This document shows, piece after piece, positions 9,108-18,338 of a DNA stretch of 64,000 nucleotides; the stretch's first letter is position 1, and each line of letters opens with the position of its first letter. Position numbers and translations under genes: made by a program. A model generated the notes under the pieces. That model saw only the letters and a list, made by a program, of their open reading frames with translations, was not told where the DNA came from and searched no databases. The stretch comes from JASSUD01 sp031963005 (GTDB lineage Bacteria > Pseudomonadota > Gammaproteobacteria > Burkholderiales > Burkholderiaceae): the NCBI GenBank assembly GCA_031963005.1, contig JASSUL010000012.1, forward strand, positions 5,451 to 69,450, written 5' to 3'.

Positions 9108-10688
9108 ATGTGTGGCATTGTCGGTGTCGTCGCAAAATCGCCGGTAAACCAGTTGCTATATGACAGTCTGCTTCTGTTACAGCACCGCGGACAAGATGCG
9201 GCTGGCATTGCTACCGTCAGCGGAACAAGCTCCAGAGCCAGTTTCCATATGCATAAAGGCAATGGACTGGTTCGAGACGTTTTCCGTACCCGAAACATGC
9301 GCACCCTTGCGGGCAATATCGGGTTGGGGCAAGTACGCTATCCCACTGCAGGATCGCCCACCAACGAAGAGGAAGCGCAGCCATTCTATGTCAATGCCCC
9401 CTATGGCCTGATTTTGGCGCATAACGGCAATCTGACAAATGGAGCGCAGCTTAAAAACCAAATGTTTCAGGTGGATCGGCGCCATATCCATACGAATTCG
9501 GATACGGAAATTCTCCTCAACGTTTTAGCTCATGAGCTCCAACTCGCCCATGCAGGGTATTCTCTGCGTCCAGACATTCTGTTTAGCGCAGTGAGCAAAG
9601 TGCATGAACGCGTGCGGGGTTCGTATGCGGCGGTTGCCTTAATTGCAGGCTATGGATTATTAGCATTTCGCGATCCTTTTGGCATACGCCCGCTATGCTT
9701 AGGCAAGCTAGAGACGCCCCAAGGAACGGAGTGGATGGTCGCTTCGGAGTCAGTTGCATTGGAAGGTGTAGGATTTACGCTCGTCCGAGATATCGCCCCC
9801 GGAGAAGCCATTTTTATCGATCAACAAGGTCAATTGCACAGCCAACTCTGCAGCCGTAAGGCCAGTCTGAATCCCTGTATCTTTGAATATATCTATCTCG
9901 CACGCCCAGATTCGCGTTTGGATGGCGTCTCTGTCTATGCTGCACGTCTACGCATGGGTGATTACTTGGCGCAAAAAATTGCCAAAACGCTCTCTCGCGA
10001 TGATATTGATGTCGTCATGCCTATCCCCGATTCAAGCCGCCCTGCTGCGATGCAAGTGGCGAACCGACTCGGCATTGAATATCGAGAAGGTTTTTTTAAG
10101 AACCGCTATGTAGGCCGTACTTTTATTATGCCCGGGCAAGCCGTTCGAAAAAAATCTGTCCGTCAGAAATTGCACGCTATGGGCGTTGAATTTCAAGGGC
10201 TCAATGTCCTTATTGTCGATGACTCGATCGTACGCGGCACCACCAGCTCTGAAATCGTGCAAATGGCACGCCAAGCAGGGGCCAGAAAGGTCTTTTTTGC
10301 TTCGGCCGCGCCTCCTGTGCGTTTCCCCAATGTCTATGGCATTGATATGCCCACCCACAACGAACTCGTCGCTTACGGCCGTACCGATGAAGAAATTGCC
10401 CAAGTCATCGGTGCGGATAAACTGATCTATCAAGATCTCGAAGCCATGCACCAAGCCGTACGCGACTTGCGCCCCACTCTGACTCACTTTGAGAGTTCTT
10501 GTTTTGATGGTCACTACTTAACCGGCGATATCACGACGGAATATTTAGATGAATTAGCCCGTGCACGCGGCGCGGCAAAGCAAAATGCGCATGCTGACGA
10601 TATAGAAAACCCCATCATCGCTGAGCCGGACCATATAGACTCTGCGCAGCAAGCCGCACAGCTGAACTTGCAGTTGACCAATCCGTAA
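9108..10688 (+). CDS. purF: Amidophosphoribosyltransferase
   Basis: A 526-residue enzyme for the first committed step of purine synthesis: glutamine plus PRPP gives phosphoribosylamine. The N-terminal glutaminase starts MCGIVGVV with the catalytic Cys at position 2, exposed after removal of Met. The PRPP-binding loop VLIVDDSIVRGTT lies near residues 366-378. AAGGATACACC precedes the ATG. metZ, which often follows purF in Burkholderia, is missing; mlaF follows after 17 bases. Confidence 0.97.
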   Translation: MCGIVGVVAKSPVNQLLYDSLLLLQHRGQDAAGIATVSGTSSRASFHMHKGNGLVRDVFRTRNMRTLAGNIGLGQVRYPTAGSPTNEEEAQPFYVNAPYGLILAHNGNLTNGAQLKNQMFQVDRRHIHTNSDTEILLNVLAHELQLAHAGYSLRPDILFSAVSKVHERVRGSYAAVALIAGYGLLAFRDPFGIRPLCLGKLETPQGTEWMVASESVALEGVGFTLVRDIAPGEAIFIDQQGQLHSQLCSRKASLNPCIFEYIYLARPDSRLDGVSVYAARLRMGDYLAQKIAKTLSRDDIDVVMPIPDSSRPAAMQVANRLGIEYREGFFKNRYVGRTFIMPGQAVRKKSVRQKLHAMGVEFQGLNVLIVDDSIVRGTTSSEIVQMARQAGARKVFFASAAPPVRFPNVYGIDMPTHNELVAYGRTDEEIAQVIGADKLIYQDLEAMHQAVRDLRPTLTHFESSCFDGHYLTGDITTEYLDELARARGAAKQNAHADDIENPIIAEPDHIDSAQQAAQLNLQLTNP

Positions 10689-10705
10689 ATCTTATAGAGT
10701 TTTGT

Positions 10706-11542
10706 ATGTCTGTAGAAAACACAGCACAAGCAGCGTCCCGACCCTTCCTAGAATTACGCGATGTAGCATTTTCCTATGGTGATACCTCGATCCTGCATTC
10801 ATTGTCGATGCAGGTTAAACGGGGTCAAGTCGTTGCATTGATGGGAGGTTCAGGTTGCGGAAAAACAACGATTCTGCGATTAATCGGCGGACTTTTGCGC
10901 GCGCAACGCGGACAAATACATTTTGATCAAATGGACCTCATGCGCTGCACGCGCGATGAGCGCTATGCAGCACGTCGAAAAATGGGCATGCTCTTTCAGT
11001 TTGGTGCACTCTTTACCGATTTATCGCTCTTTGAAAACGTCGCCTTGCCCCTACGCGAGCATACCGATCTCCCCGAGGCGCTCATTCAAGATATTGTGCT
11101 ACTCAAACTGCATGCAGTAGGTTTACGCAATGCACGCCATCTGCGCCCTTCGGAAATTTCTGGCGGCATGGCGCGTCGAGTTGCATTAGCGCGCGCTATT
11201 GCACTCGATCCTTCGCTCATCTTGTATGATGAACCCTTTGCAGGACTGGATCCTATTTCACTCGGGGTCATCGCCAATCTGATTCGCACCCTCAACGACG
11301 CGCTCAACGCCACCTCTATTCTGGTCACGCATGATGTGCCGGAATCTTTGGCGATTGCTGACTATATTTACTTCATAGGGCAAGGAGGCATTTTGGCCGC
11401 AGGCACGCCCGATGAAATACGCGCTTGCGAAGATCCCAGCGTAAAACAGTTTTTACAAGCCGCGCCAGATGGCCCCTTTCAATTTCATTATCCTGGCCCC
11501 ACACTGGATCAGGATTTAGGCCTAGAACGGGTACTTGACTAA
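10706..11542 (+). CDS. mlaF: Phospholipid ABC transporter ATPase
   Basis: A 278-residue ABC ATPase of the Mla system, which moves phospholipids between inner and outer membrane. The Walker A loop is GGSGCGKTT (about 48-56), the signature is SGGMARRVALARA and the Walker B is LILYDEPFAGLD. The replacement of the usual LSGGQ by SGGM is typical of MlaF. The stop lies one base before the ATG of mlaE. Confidence 0.95.
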   Translation: MSVENTAQAASRPFLELRDVAFSYGDTSILHSLSMQVKRGQVVALMGGSGCGKTTILRLIGGLLRAQRGQIHFDQMDLMRCTRDERYAARRKMGMLFQFGALFTDLSLFENVALPLREHTDLPEALIQDIVLLKLHAVGLRNARHLRPSEISGGMARRVALARAIALDPSLILYDEPFAGLDPISLGVIANLIRTLNDALNATSILVTHDVPESLAIADYIYFIGQGGILAAGTPDEIRACEDPSVKQFLQAAPDGPFQFHYPGPTLDQDLGLERVLD

Positions 11543-11543
11543 G

Positions 11544-12431
11544 ATGACTAGAACAAAAAATATTTCCTCTAGCGCTACCCAAGCAGATAGCCGCTCGCAT
11601 CAACCCTGGTGCGCTAGAGTATCAAAGCCGTTATGCGGTCTAGCCATACTGCTTTTTCGTGTTTTCAGCGGGTTAGGACGCTGGACTATCGACACACTCA
11701 AGCAAATTGGCCAAGGAGCACAATTATTAGTGGCCATCGTATATGAAACGCCTTATCTATTTCGACGTTGGGCGAGTCTGGCAAAGCAAATATATTTTCT
11801 AGGAAACCACTCTTTAGTCATTATTAGTATTTCCGCTTTATTCGTCGGCTCGGTTTTAGGCTTACAAGGTTATTACACATTAAGCCGGTATGGCTCCGCA
11901 GAAGCGCTAGGGCTCCTCGTTGCCCTCAGCTTAGTGCGTGAATTGGGTCCGGTAGTCAGCGCACTGCTTTTTGCAGGACGTGCAGGCACAGCCCTCACCG
12001 CTGAAATTGGCCTGATGAACGCGGGGGAACAACTCAGTGCATTAGAAATGATGGCGATTAAACCGGTCGCCTTCATATTGGCTCCCCGCTTTTGGGCAGG
12101 CGTCATAGCATTACCTCTGCTATGTGCTTTATTTAGCGCGATTGGCATATTTGGTGGCTACCTTATCGGCGTAGTGCTTATTGGGGTAGATTCCGGCGCG
12201 TTTTGGTCTCAAATGCAAGGCGGCGTGCAATTAAGCGCAGATATTGGTAACGGTATGCTAAAAAGCATCGTCTTTGGCGTTGCTGTGACATTCACTGCGC
12301 TCTACCACGGGTATACTGCGCGCCCCACCCCAGAGGGTGTCTCGCGCGCGACGACTCGCACTGTGGTCAATGCCTCTTTAGCGGTTTTGGGCTTAGACTT
12401 TTTATTGACTGCGCTCATGTTTAGCGTTTAA
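11544..12431 (+). CDS. mlaE: Phospholipid ABC transporter permease
   Basis: A permease of about 295 residues with five or six membrane segments and the MlaE pattern VRELGPVVSALLFAGRAGTA followed by EIGLMNAGEQLSALE. I chose the ATG at 11544 over the in-frame TTG at 11535, since it lies directly after the mlaF stop. The first 30 residues are poorly conserved and Ser/Thr-rich, and a cytoplasmic extension is likely. It forms the membrane core with MlaF and MlaD. Confidence 0.95.
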   Translation: MTRTKNISSSATQADSRSHQPWCARVSKPLCGLAILLFRVFSGLGRWTIDTLKQIGQGAQLLVAIVYETPYLFRRWASLAKQIYFLGNHSLVIISISALFVGSVLGLQGYYTLSRYGSAEALGLLVALSLVRELGPVVSALLFAGRAGTALTAEIGLMNAGEQLSALEMMAIKPVAFILAPRFWAGVIALPLLCALFSAIGIFGGYLIGVVLIGVDSGAFWSQMQGGVQLSADIGNGMLKSIVFGVAVTFTALYHGYTARPTPEGVSRATTRTVVNASLAVLGLDFLLTALMFSV

Positions 12432-12449
12432 ACGATTGAAGCAAACAGA

Positions 12450-13049
12450 ATGAAAAAAACGTATCTTGATTTTTGGGTCGGTCTTTTTGTAGCGATTGGA
12501 CTAGTGGCGCTCCTTTTTCTGTCACTCAAAGTGGGCAAACTCAGCAGCGCGACCTTTCGCTCTGGCTATCCACTCACCCTACAATTTGACAATATTGGCG
12601 GCTTAAAACCCCGTGCGCCCGTCAAAAGCGCTGGGGTAGTCGTTGGACGGGTAGCGAGTATCGATTTTGATAATGAAAACTATCAGGCCAAGGTCACTCT
12701 GCGCATTGACGCGCCCTATCAATTTCCCCAAGACACGTCTGCAACGATCCTGACCTCTGGATTACTGGGAGAGCAATATATTGGCCTCACCCCCGGCGCA
12801 GAGGAGCGCATGCTCCAGCCAAACGACAAAATCACCATGACCCAATCCGCCGTGGTGTTGGAAAATCTCATTAGCCAGTTTTTATATAAAAAAGCGGCCG
12901 AAGGCGGAAAAACGTCGAGCCCAGAAGAAAAGCAAACCGAAGATTCCCCCCCTTCTTCTGCCGCTTCTACCGTAGGCCAGCCAACCCCGTCTTCACCCGC
13001 TGTTTCTACTGATGTGCATGCCCCTCTTGATAAGGCGCGTGCGAAATGA
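12450..13049 (+). CDS. mlaD: MCE-domain lipid-binding protein
   Basis: A 199-residue protein with one N-terminal membrane anchor (residues about 8-28), then the MCE domain (FDNIGGLKPRAPVKSAGVVVG to about residue 120, with YIGLTPG). MlaD forms a hexameric ring on MlaFE. The last 55 residues are a Ser/Pro-rich tail, as often seen in Burkholderia. The end overlaps the mlaA start by four bases (ATGA), which shows translational coupling. Confidence 0.95.
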   Translation: MKKTYLDFWVGLFVAIGLVALLFLSLKVGKLSSATFRSGYPLTLQFDNIGGLKPRAPVKSAGVVVGRVASIDFDNENYQAKVTLRIDAPYQFPQDTSATILTSGLLGEQYIGLTPGAEERMLQPNDKITMTQSAVVLENLISQFLYKKAAEGGKTSSPEEKQTEDSPPSSAASTVGQPTPSSPAVSTDVHAPLDKARAK

Positions 13050-14014
13050 GATCTACCCGTTTTTTTAGAGCGCTGTGCTTAGGATGCATGCTCAGCCTCA
13101 GTCTAGCGGGATGCACGCATACGCGTTTGCCCAGCAACACAGCAGACTCAGATATCCATTCAGCCGATACTGCAAACCTTGCACAAGCCGCTGGTATAGG
13201 AACCCCGACAGAGCCCTTACCGCCTATGGGACCTGCACAATCCTCTACTCCTCCGGCGCTTATTCATATTCCAGATCCTGCAGATCCTTTTGAAGGCGTG
13301 AACCGCGCCATCTTTCGATTTAACGATGCGCTAGATCGCGCTGCATTCAAACCGCTTGCCAAAATCTATAATCACACACTTCCCAGAGGCATACGCACGA
13401 GTATCACCAGCTTTTTTTCGAATATTGCTGATGTCTACACCATGCTCAACAACTACCTGCAAGGCAACATTACTGCAGGGTCGGAAGATCTGATGCGGGT
13501 TTCTATCAACAGTGTCTTTGGCATACTGGGCCTCTTTGATATTGCAACTCCAGCAGGTTTGCCCAAGCATCAAGAAGATTTCGGCCAAACCTTAGGACAC
13601 TACGGTATACGGCCAGGCCCGTACTTGGTACTTCCATTTTTAGGGCCAAGCACGGTGCGTGATGCCGCTGGCTTTGTCGTGGATCGCATAGCCGACCCCA
13701 CTACCTACATCCATAAAATAGATGTTCGCAACCAGTTATATGCGCTGCGCTTTCTGAGTACCCGTGCTTCCTATTTAGAAGTCACTGGTCTGATGAATCG
13801 GGTCTCCTTAGATCAATATATTTCGGTACGCAATGCTTACTTGCAACGTCGCGATTACGTCATTCATGGCGATACACAGGCATTACCCAACTATGAAGAT
13901 GACGACGATGACGACGCTTCCGACACCTCCAACCAAAAAGCGTTAGCCAAAAAGTCTATGCCTGCCACTCATATCTTACCTCCTGGCACGCTCCCTGGTC
14001 TGCGCATTCGTTAA
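13046..14014 (+). CDS. mlaA: MlaA/VacJ outer-membrane lipoprotein
   Basis: A 322-residue lipoprotein. The signal ends at a clear lipobox, LSLAGC (Cys about 23). The VacJ core begins DPFEGVNRAIFRFND and contains GLFDIAT and GHYGIRPGPYLVLPFLGPS. MlaA removes phospholipids from the outer leaflet. The C-terminal tail has a run of Asp (DDDDDD) and is extended. mlaC and mlaB, which I expect next in this operon, are absent; ugd follows instead. Confidence 0.95.
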   Translation: MRSTRFFRALCLGCMLSLSLAGCTHTRLPSNTADSDIHSADTANLAQAAGIGTPTEPLPPMGPAQSSTPPALIHIPDPADPFEGVNRAIFRFNDALDRAAFKPLAKIYNHTLPRGIRTSITSFFSNIADVYTMLNNYLQGNITAGSEDLMRVSINSVFGILGLFDIATPAGLPKHQEDFGQTLGHYGIRPGPYLVLPFLGPSTVRDAAGFVVDRIADPTTYIHKIDVRNQLYALRFLSTRASYLEVTGLMNRVSLDQYISVRNAYLQRRDYVIHGDTQALPNYEDDDDDDASDTSNQKALAKKSMPATHILPPGTLPGLRIR

Positions 14015-14043
14015 TTTTCCTGTAGCTCTTAGAATCCTATTGT

Positions 14044-15405
14044 ATGAATATCACTTTAATCGGCACAGGCTATGTTGGCCTCGTAACAGGCGTATGTCTA
14101 GCAGAAATGGGGCATGCTGTTTTTTGCCTTGATGTAGATGAACGCAAAATTGCACAACTGAATCAAGGGATCATGCCCATCCATGAGGAGGGTTTAGAGG
14201 CCCTAATTACGCGTAATCGTGCCGCAGGACGGTTGCAGTTTTCTACCGATATCGCTGCAGCAGTCGCCCATGGCCCACTCCAATTTATTGCCGTAGGGAC
14301 TCCCTCTGACGAAGATGGCTCTGCAGATTTACAACATGTGCTAGCAGCGGCACGTAGTATTGCTGAGCATATGGATAGCTTTAAGATCGTTATCAATAAA
14401 TCGACCGTACCCGTTGGCACCGCCCAAAAAGTACGCGCTGTTTTAGAGGAAACCCTCCATGCACGTGGTATAGCATGCGGCTTTTCGGTGGTCTCGAATC
14501 CAGAGTTCTTGAAAGAAGGCGTTGCGATCAAGGATTTTATGGATCCAGATCGCATTGTTTTAGGATGCGACTCCGATGCAGCAGGCCAGCAAGCGCGAGA
14601 GGTCCTATCAGAACTCTACGCACCTTTTAACGCCCCTCAAAAACGTGTACTCCATATGGACGTGCGTTCCGCAGAGCTCACGAAATACGCAGCGAACGCC
14701 ATGCTCGCTACGCGCATCTCTTTTATGAATGAGTTGGCTATACTCGCCGAACACCTAGGAGTAGATATCGAATCCGTACGCGAAGGCCTGGGATCTGATC
14801 GCCGTATTGGTCCCGCTTTTCTCAAAGCAGGCTGCGGTTATGGAGGATCTTGTCTCCCCAAAGACAATCGGGCACTTTTAAACACCGCACGCAAATACCA
14901 GCAACAACTGCATATTTTGCAAGCCGCAGAAACGGTGAATCAGCAGCAAAAAAATGTCCTTCTCCAAAAAATCACTACCCGCTTTGGTGCCGATCTCTCA
15001 GGACATACGTTTGCAATATGGGGCCTGGCTTTCAAACCCAATACTGATGACATGCGTGAAGCCCCTAGTCGTTCACTCATACGCGCGCTGTTAGAGCACG
15101 GCGCTACCGTGGTCGCTTATGATCCAGTTGCGACCGCTGAAGCACAACGCACCCTTGCTTTGGATTTACAAGACCACGCACATCTGCAAGCCCACCTGCA
15201 TTTTGCAGCTCACCCGCTAGACGCTGCTCAAAATGCCGACGCTCTAGTCCTCATGACCGAATGGGAAGCCTTTAAAAAACCCGACTTCCCCGCACTCAAA
15301 GCCAAACTCCAGCACGCTGTCGTCTTCGATGGTCGTAATCTTTACGAACCCTCTGAATTACGCATGCAAGGCTTTGAATATCACGGAATCGGTCGGCCGC
15401 TGTAA
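14044..15405 (+). CDS. ugd: UDP-glucose 6-dehydrogenase
   Basis: A 453-residue enzyme that oxidises UDP-glucose to UDP-glucuronate, a precursor for surface sugars and for 4-amino-arabinose on lipid A. The NAD-binding loop GTGYVGLVTGVCLAE is at residues 7-21. The catalytic Cys lies in CGYGGSCLPKD (about residue 265), and the C-terminal UDP-binding domain carries WGLAFKPNTDDMREAPS. Length is normal. Its partner genes in sugar synthesis are not visible here. Confidence 0.95.
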   Translation: MNITLIGTGYVGLVTGVCLAEMGHAVFCLDVDERKIAQLNQGIMPIHEEGLEALITRNRAAGRLQFSTDIAAAVAHGPLQFIAVGTPSDEDGSADLQHVLAAARSIAEHMDSFKIVINKSTVPVGTAQKVRAVLEETLHARGIACGFSVVSNPEFLKEGVAIKDFMDPDRIVLGCDSDAAGQQAREVLSELYAPFNAPQKRVLHMDVRSAELTKYAANAMLATRISFMNELAILAEHLGVDIESVREGLGSDRRIGPAFLKAGCGYGGSCLPKDNRALLNTARKYQQQLHILQAAETVNQQQKNVLLQKITTRFGADLSGHTFAIWGLAFKPNTDDMREAPSRSLIRALLEHGATVVAYDPVATAEAQRTLALDLQDHAHLQAHLHFAAHPLDAAQNADALVLMTEWEAFKKPDFPALKAKLQHAVVFDGRNLYEPSELRMQGFEYHGIGRPL

Positions 15406-15680
15406 TTCGGTATCTATCACCACCCGCTTGTCTGCCAGATCCGGTTTCATTTAGGACGCGATTATTGCTCGGTTGTCCGTTGCGCTTTGCCATTTATCTT
15501 GCTGCGCCTTCGGCCCGATATCGCACAAACCCCTTTACGTTCTCTGTGTCACCAGCTGAATGCAAGCCGTTTTATGTCATTCTTTGCGACAAAATAGCGT
15601 CTTAAATCCGTCAAATTGAAACTATTTAGCTTCACATTGACGTGAAATAGCGAAGAATGATCCCACTAAGGAGGTATGTA

Positions 15681-17090
15681 GTGCCCTTAAATGATTTGCT
15701 GTTTAATTATGTCCTTGTTTTTCTTCTGTTAGGCGTTGGTATATTTTTCACGTTTTACTTCCGCTTCATTCAGTTACGCGCTTTAGCGCATAGTGTGCGC
15801 ATGCTATGGCAAGGGGGTAATACAGGAGGGGTGACCCCCTTTCAAGCCTTTGCGATTGGTTTAGCCAGTCGGGTAGGCACAGGCAACATCGTAGGGGTAG
15901 CAGTCGCTTTAACAGTCGGTGGACCAGGGGCCATTTTTTGGATGTGGGTCACTGCGCTGCTGGGCATGTCGTCTGCTTTTGTTGAGGCAACCCTCGCGCA
16001 GATTTTCAAAGTCCCTCATGGCGATCGCTCTTTTCGAGGCGGGCCTGCCTATTACATTAGAACCGGTTTAGGTTCACGATTCTTTAGTACCGTATTTGCG
16101 CTTATCTTCGCCATGACCTTTGGCTTCGCGTTTAATGCCGTACAGGCGCATTCTATGGCAGATGCTTTTCATCAAGCATTCGGCTTAACCCCTTATACCA
16201 CTGGCATCATCTTGGTCTTGCTAACGGCTCCTGTTCTATTTGGCGGCATCTATCGCGTAAGCCAAGTGTCCCAGGTCGTCGTCCCCCTGATGGCGGTTGG
16301 TTATTTAGCACTAGCAGGCTACGTGGTAGCGCAAAACCTCCCTGCTTTACCCGCTATTTTCTCGTTAATTTTCAAAAGCGCATTCGGTATGACGCAGGCT
16401 GCTGGAGGATTCGCAGGCTATGCGATCAGCCAAGTCATGTTAATCGGCATCAAACGGGGCTTATTCTCGAACGAAGCAGGTATGGGAAGCGCGCCGAACT
16501 CAGCAGCGATGGCCACGACTTCTCATCCCGTCACACAAGGCTTATTACAAATGCTGGGCGTGTTTGTCGATACACTCATCATTTGTAGCGCCACCGCTTT
16601 GATGATTCTGGCATCAGGCCAATATGAAATGGGCATGCAAGTAGAAGGCGCTGCACTCACGCAACGCGCAATTGCAAGCGCAGTGGGTGGATGGGGCAAT
16701 ATTTTTATGGCTGTAGCGATTTTTTTCTTTGCCTGGACATCCATCATCGGCAATTACGCTTATGCGGAAGGCAATGTTAAATTTATCTCGCGCCAAAAAT
16801 TGGTATTGCCTCTGTTTCGTATAGCAGTACTCGTTGCCGTCGTAGCAGGCAGCCTCAGCAGTTTGCCAAGAGTATGGCAACTAGCTGACATTAGCATGGC
16901 AGGTATGACGATTATTAACTTGATCGCGATTGTACGATTGAGGAAATATGTACGAGCAGCCTGGCACGACTATAAGTCCCAGCGTGCAAACGGTTTGAAT
17001 GAACCTATCTTTGATCTTGCCGTAGTCCCCGCCTTCGTCTGTAACCTGGCTAAAGTCGTATGGGCGAAAGAAAGCAAAGCGAATCCCTAA
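15681..17090 (+). CDS. Sodium:alanine symporter (AGCS family)
   Basis: An inner-membrane carrier of about 469 residues that imports alanine or glycine with sodium. It shows about 11 membrane segments and the family motifs GLASRVGTGNIVGVAVA, GGPAYYIRTGLG and KRGLFSNEAGMGSAPN. A longer reading from ATG 15657 exists, but TAAGGAGGT at 15667-15675 stands six bases before the GTG at 15681, giving MPLNDLLFNYV, so the GTG is the better start. Amino acid import fits a host-dependent life. Confidence 0.93.
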   Translation: MPLNDLLFNYVLVFLLLGVGIFFTFYFRFIQLRALAHSVRMLWQGGNTGGVTPFQAFAIGLASRVGTGNIVGVAVALTVGGPGAIFWMWVTALLGMSSAFVEATLAQIFKVPHGDRSFRGGPAYYIRTGLGSRFFSTVFALIFAMTFGFAFNAVQAHSMADAFHQAFGLTPYTTGIILVLLTAPVLFGGIYRVSQVSQVVVPLMAVGYLALAGYVVAQNLPALPAIFSLIFKSAFGMTQAAGGFAGYAISQVMLIGIKRGLFSNEAGMGSAPNSAAMATTSHPVTQGLLQMLGVFVDTLIICSATALMILASGQYEMGMQVEGAALTQRAIASAVGGWGNIFMAVAIFFFAWTSIIGNYAYAEGNVKFISRQKLVLPLFRIAVLVAVVAGSLSSLPRVWQLADISMAGMTIINLIAIVRLRKYVRAAWHDYKSQRANGLNEPIFDLAVVPAFVCNLAKVVWAKESKANP

Positions 17091-17123
17091 CCTTGCCTTG
17101 CTATTGAGCAAAAGACGTCTTTC

Positions 17124-17280
17124 TTAGAGCCTGTTCATAATCTCCAGAAATAACCTTTGAGGTCGTCATGTTGGGGTTCGTACCTCACCCCAACCTACCA
17201 TTTTTTGGCATTTTTCGTAGGTTGGGGTGACGAAGGAACCCCAACACAACCTGCTTTTAAAGATTGTGAACAGGTTCTAA
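17124..17280. repeat. Palindromic element, CCTGTTCA-type ends
   Basis: About 157 bases bounded by inverted ends: TTAGAGCCTGTTCATAATCT on the left and, read from the right, TTAGAACCTGTTCACAATCT. Inside are two inverted copies of a core based on GTAGGTTGGGGTGACGAAGG and AACCCCAACA. No coding capacity. It looks like a MITE or other non-autonomous mobile element. Related copies are at 31987, 37590, 56293 and 59880. Confidence 0.85.
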
Positions 17281-17342
17281 GCTCTCAAGCTTATTTTTAA
17301 CCTCTGCTCGTATGACTTCGGATTGCTTCAGCTGGTGAATAA

Positions 17343-18224
17343 TCAAGGAGTACCTGAGGAGGTACCATATAATTCAATGTATTCACTAAATGAAATTACT
17401 TTTAGGAAATTAAATATTCTTATTGCGTGACTGGAAAGGTCATTTCTGAGTGTTTCCAATTTCCGCTTTTTTCTGCGCTCTGCAGGGGTACAGCTTGTTA
17501 TGAATGTCCCTACTGCTTTTGGAAAAGCTTTAATCGATTCAAGGAAAGAAATCCATATTGTACATATTGCACAACCAAAAAGGACAAAAGGGCGTTTTAA
17601 ACGACTCATGCCTTTGAAGTGCGTTTTATATGTGAAATTTCTGTTATCGATTGGTGCATTATAAATTATGTTACTTGTATTTTTTTCATAAATTAATAAT
17701 GCCTCATCGATTATATTTCGTAAAGCGATATCAACTTCTGCAATATTAATTGCTTGCTTCGATTATAGTGTCACTATAAAACAACTAAAAATATAACTTG
17801 CACAGACTTTTACATTTTTTCCAATTTCTTCTTCGAGTTTTAGTTTTTCTCTGAATTCTTCACAAACATCCTCTATAAGCCAATCTGTGTCTGTACAGGT
17901 AAATTTTTCACTGAATTCGATCAATTTCAATTTTTTACATGCCTCTACTACAGTATCTATAGACTGGATGTAGTTATCCGTTGGCGATAAGATTTCTAAT
18001 AGTTTCAGCACAGCTAATGTTTTACTGAGTATTCCAGCTGCGAACCTAGGTGTGCGATTTATAAAGTTTAGGAGCTCGAGTGCCGCAGGACGTCTATTAT
18101 CAGAAGAGTCTTTCTTGACAATGGGGAATCGTGATAAGTCTTCGTCGTTTGAATGAATAGAAGCTACTGAGTGTCTAGGAGAAGGCGGTGCAGTGCCTAT
18201 CGGAGTAGATGCCAAGCTTGGCAT
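17343..18224 (-). pseudogene. Effector-like protein split by one in-frame stop
   Basis: From the ATG at 18224 (GAGGA six bases upstream) the frame runs 153 codons to a TAA at 17765-17763. It then continues in the same frame without any stop to 17343, giving about 293 codons in all. No frameshift is needed: after the stop comes SKQAINIAEVD. The first 35 residues are Ser/Pro/Thr-rich (PSLASTPIGTAPPSP), like a flexible secretion signal, and the middle is helical. A hydrophobic stretch (FVLFGCAICTIWISF) lies in the second part. I do not recognise the family. It is either a recent pseudogene or two separate products; a later start at 17609 could give 88 residues. Confidence 0.6.
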
Positions 18225-18338
18225 AAAAATCCTCAGAGAAATGGAAGCGCAATAATGAGAGTGGGGATATCGAGGTTTCTACCTCCCCCAATCTATTATG
18301 CAGCTTCAAAATAGGCTGTTCCGCATACCAAATATACA

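Noticed and set aside
15406..15680. A tRNA or small RNA between ugd and the symporter gene
   Set aside because: No cloverleaf, T-arm sequence or strong hairpin could be found. I saw no tRNA or rRNA anywhere in the window.
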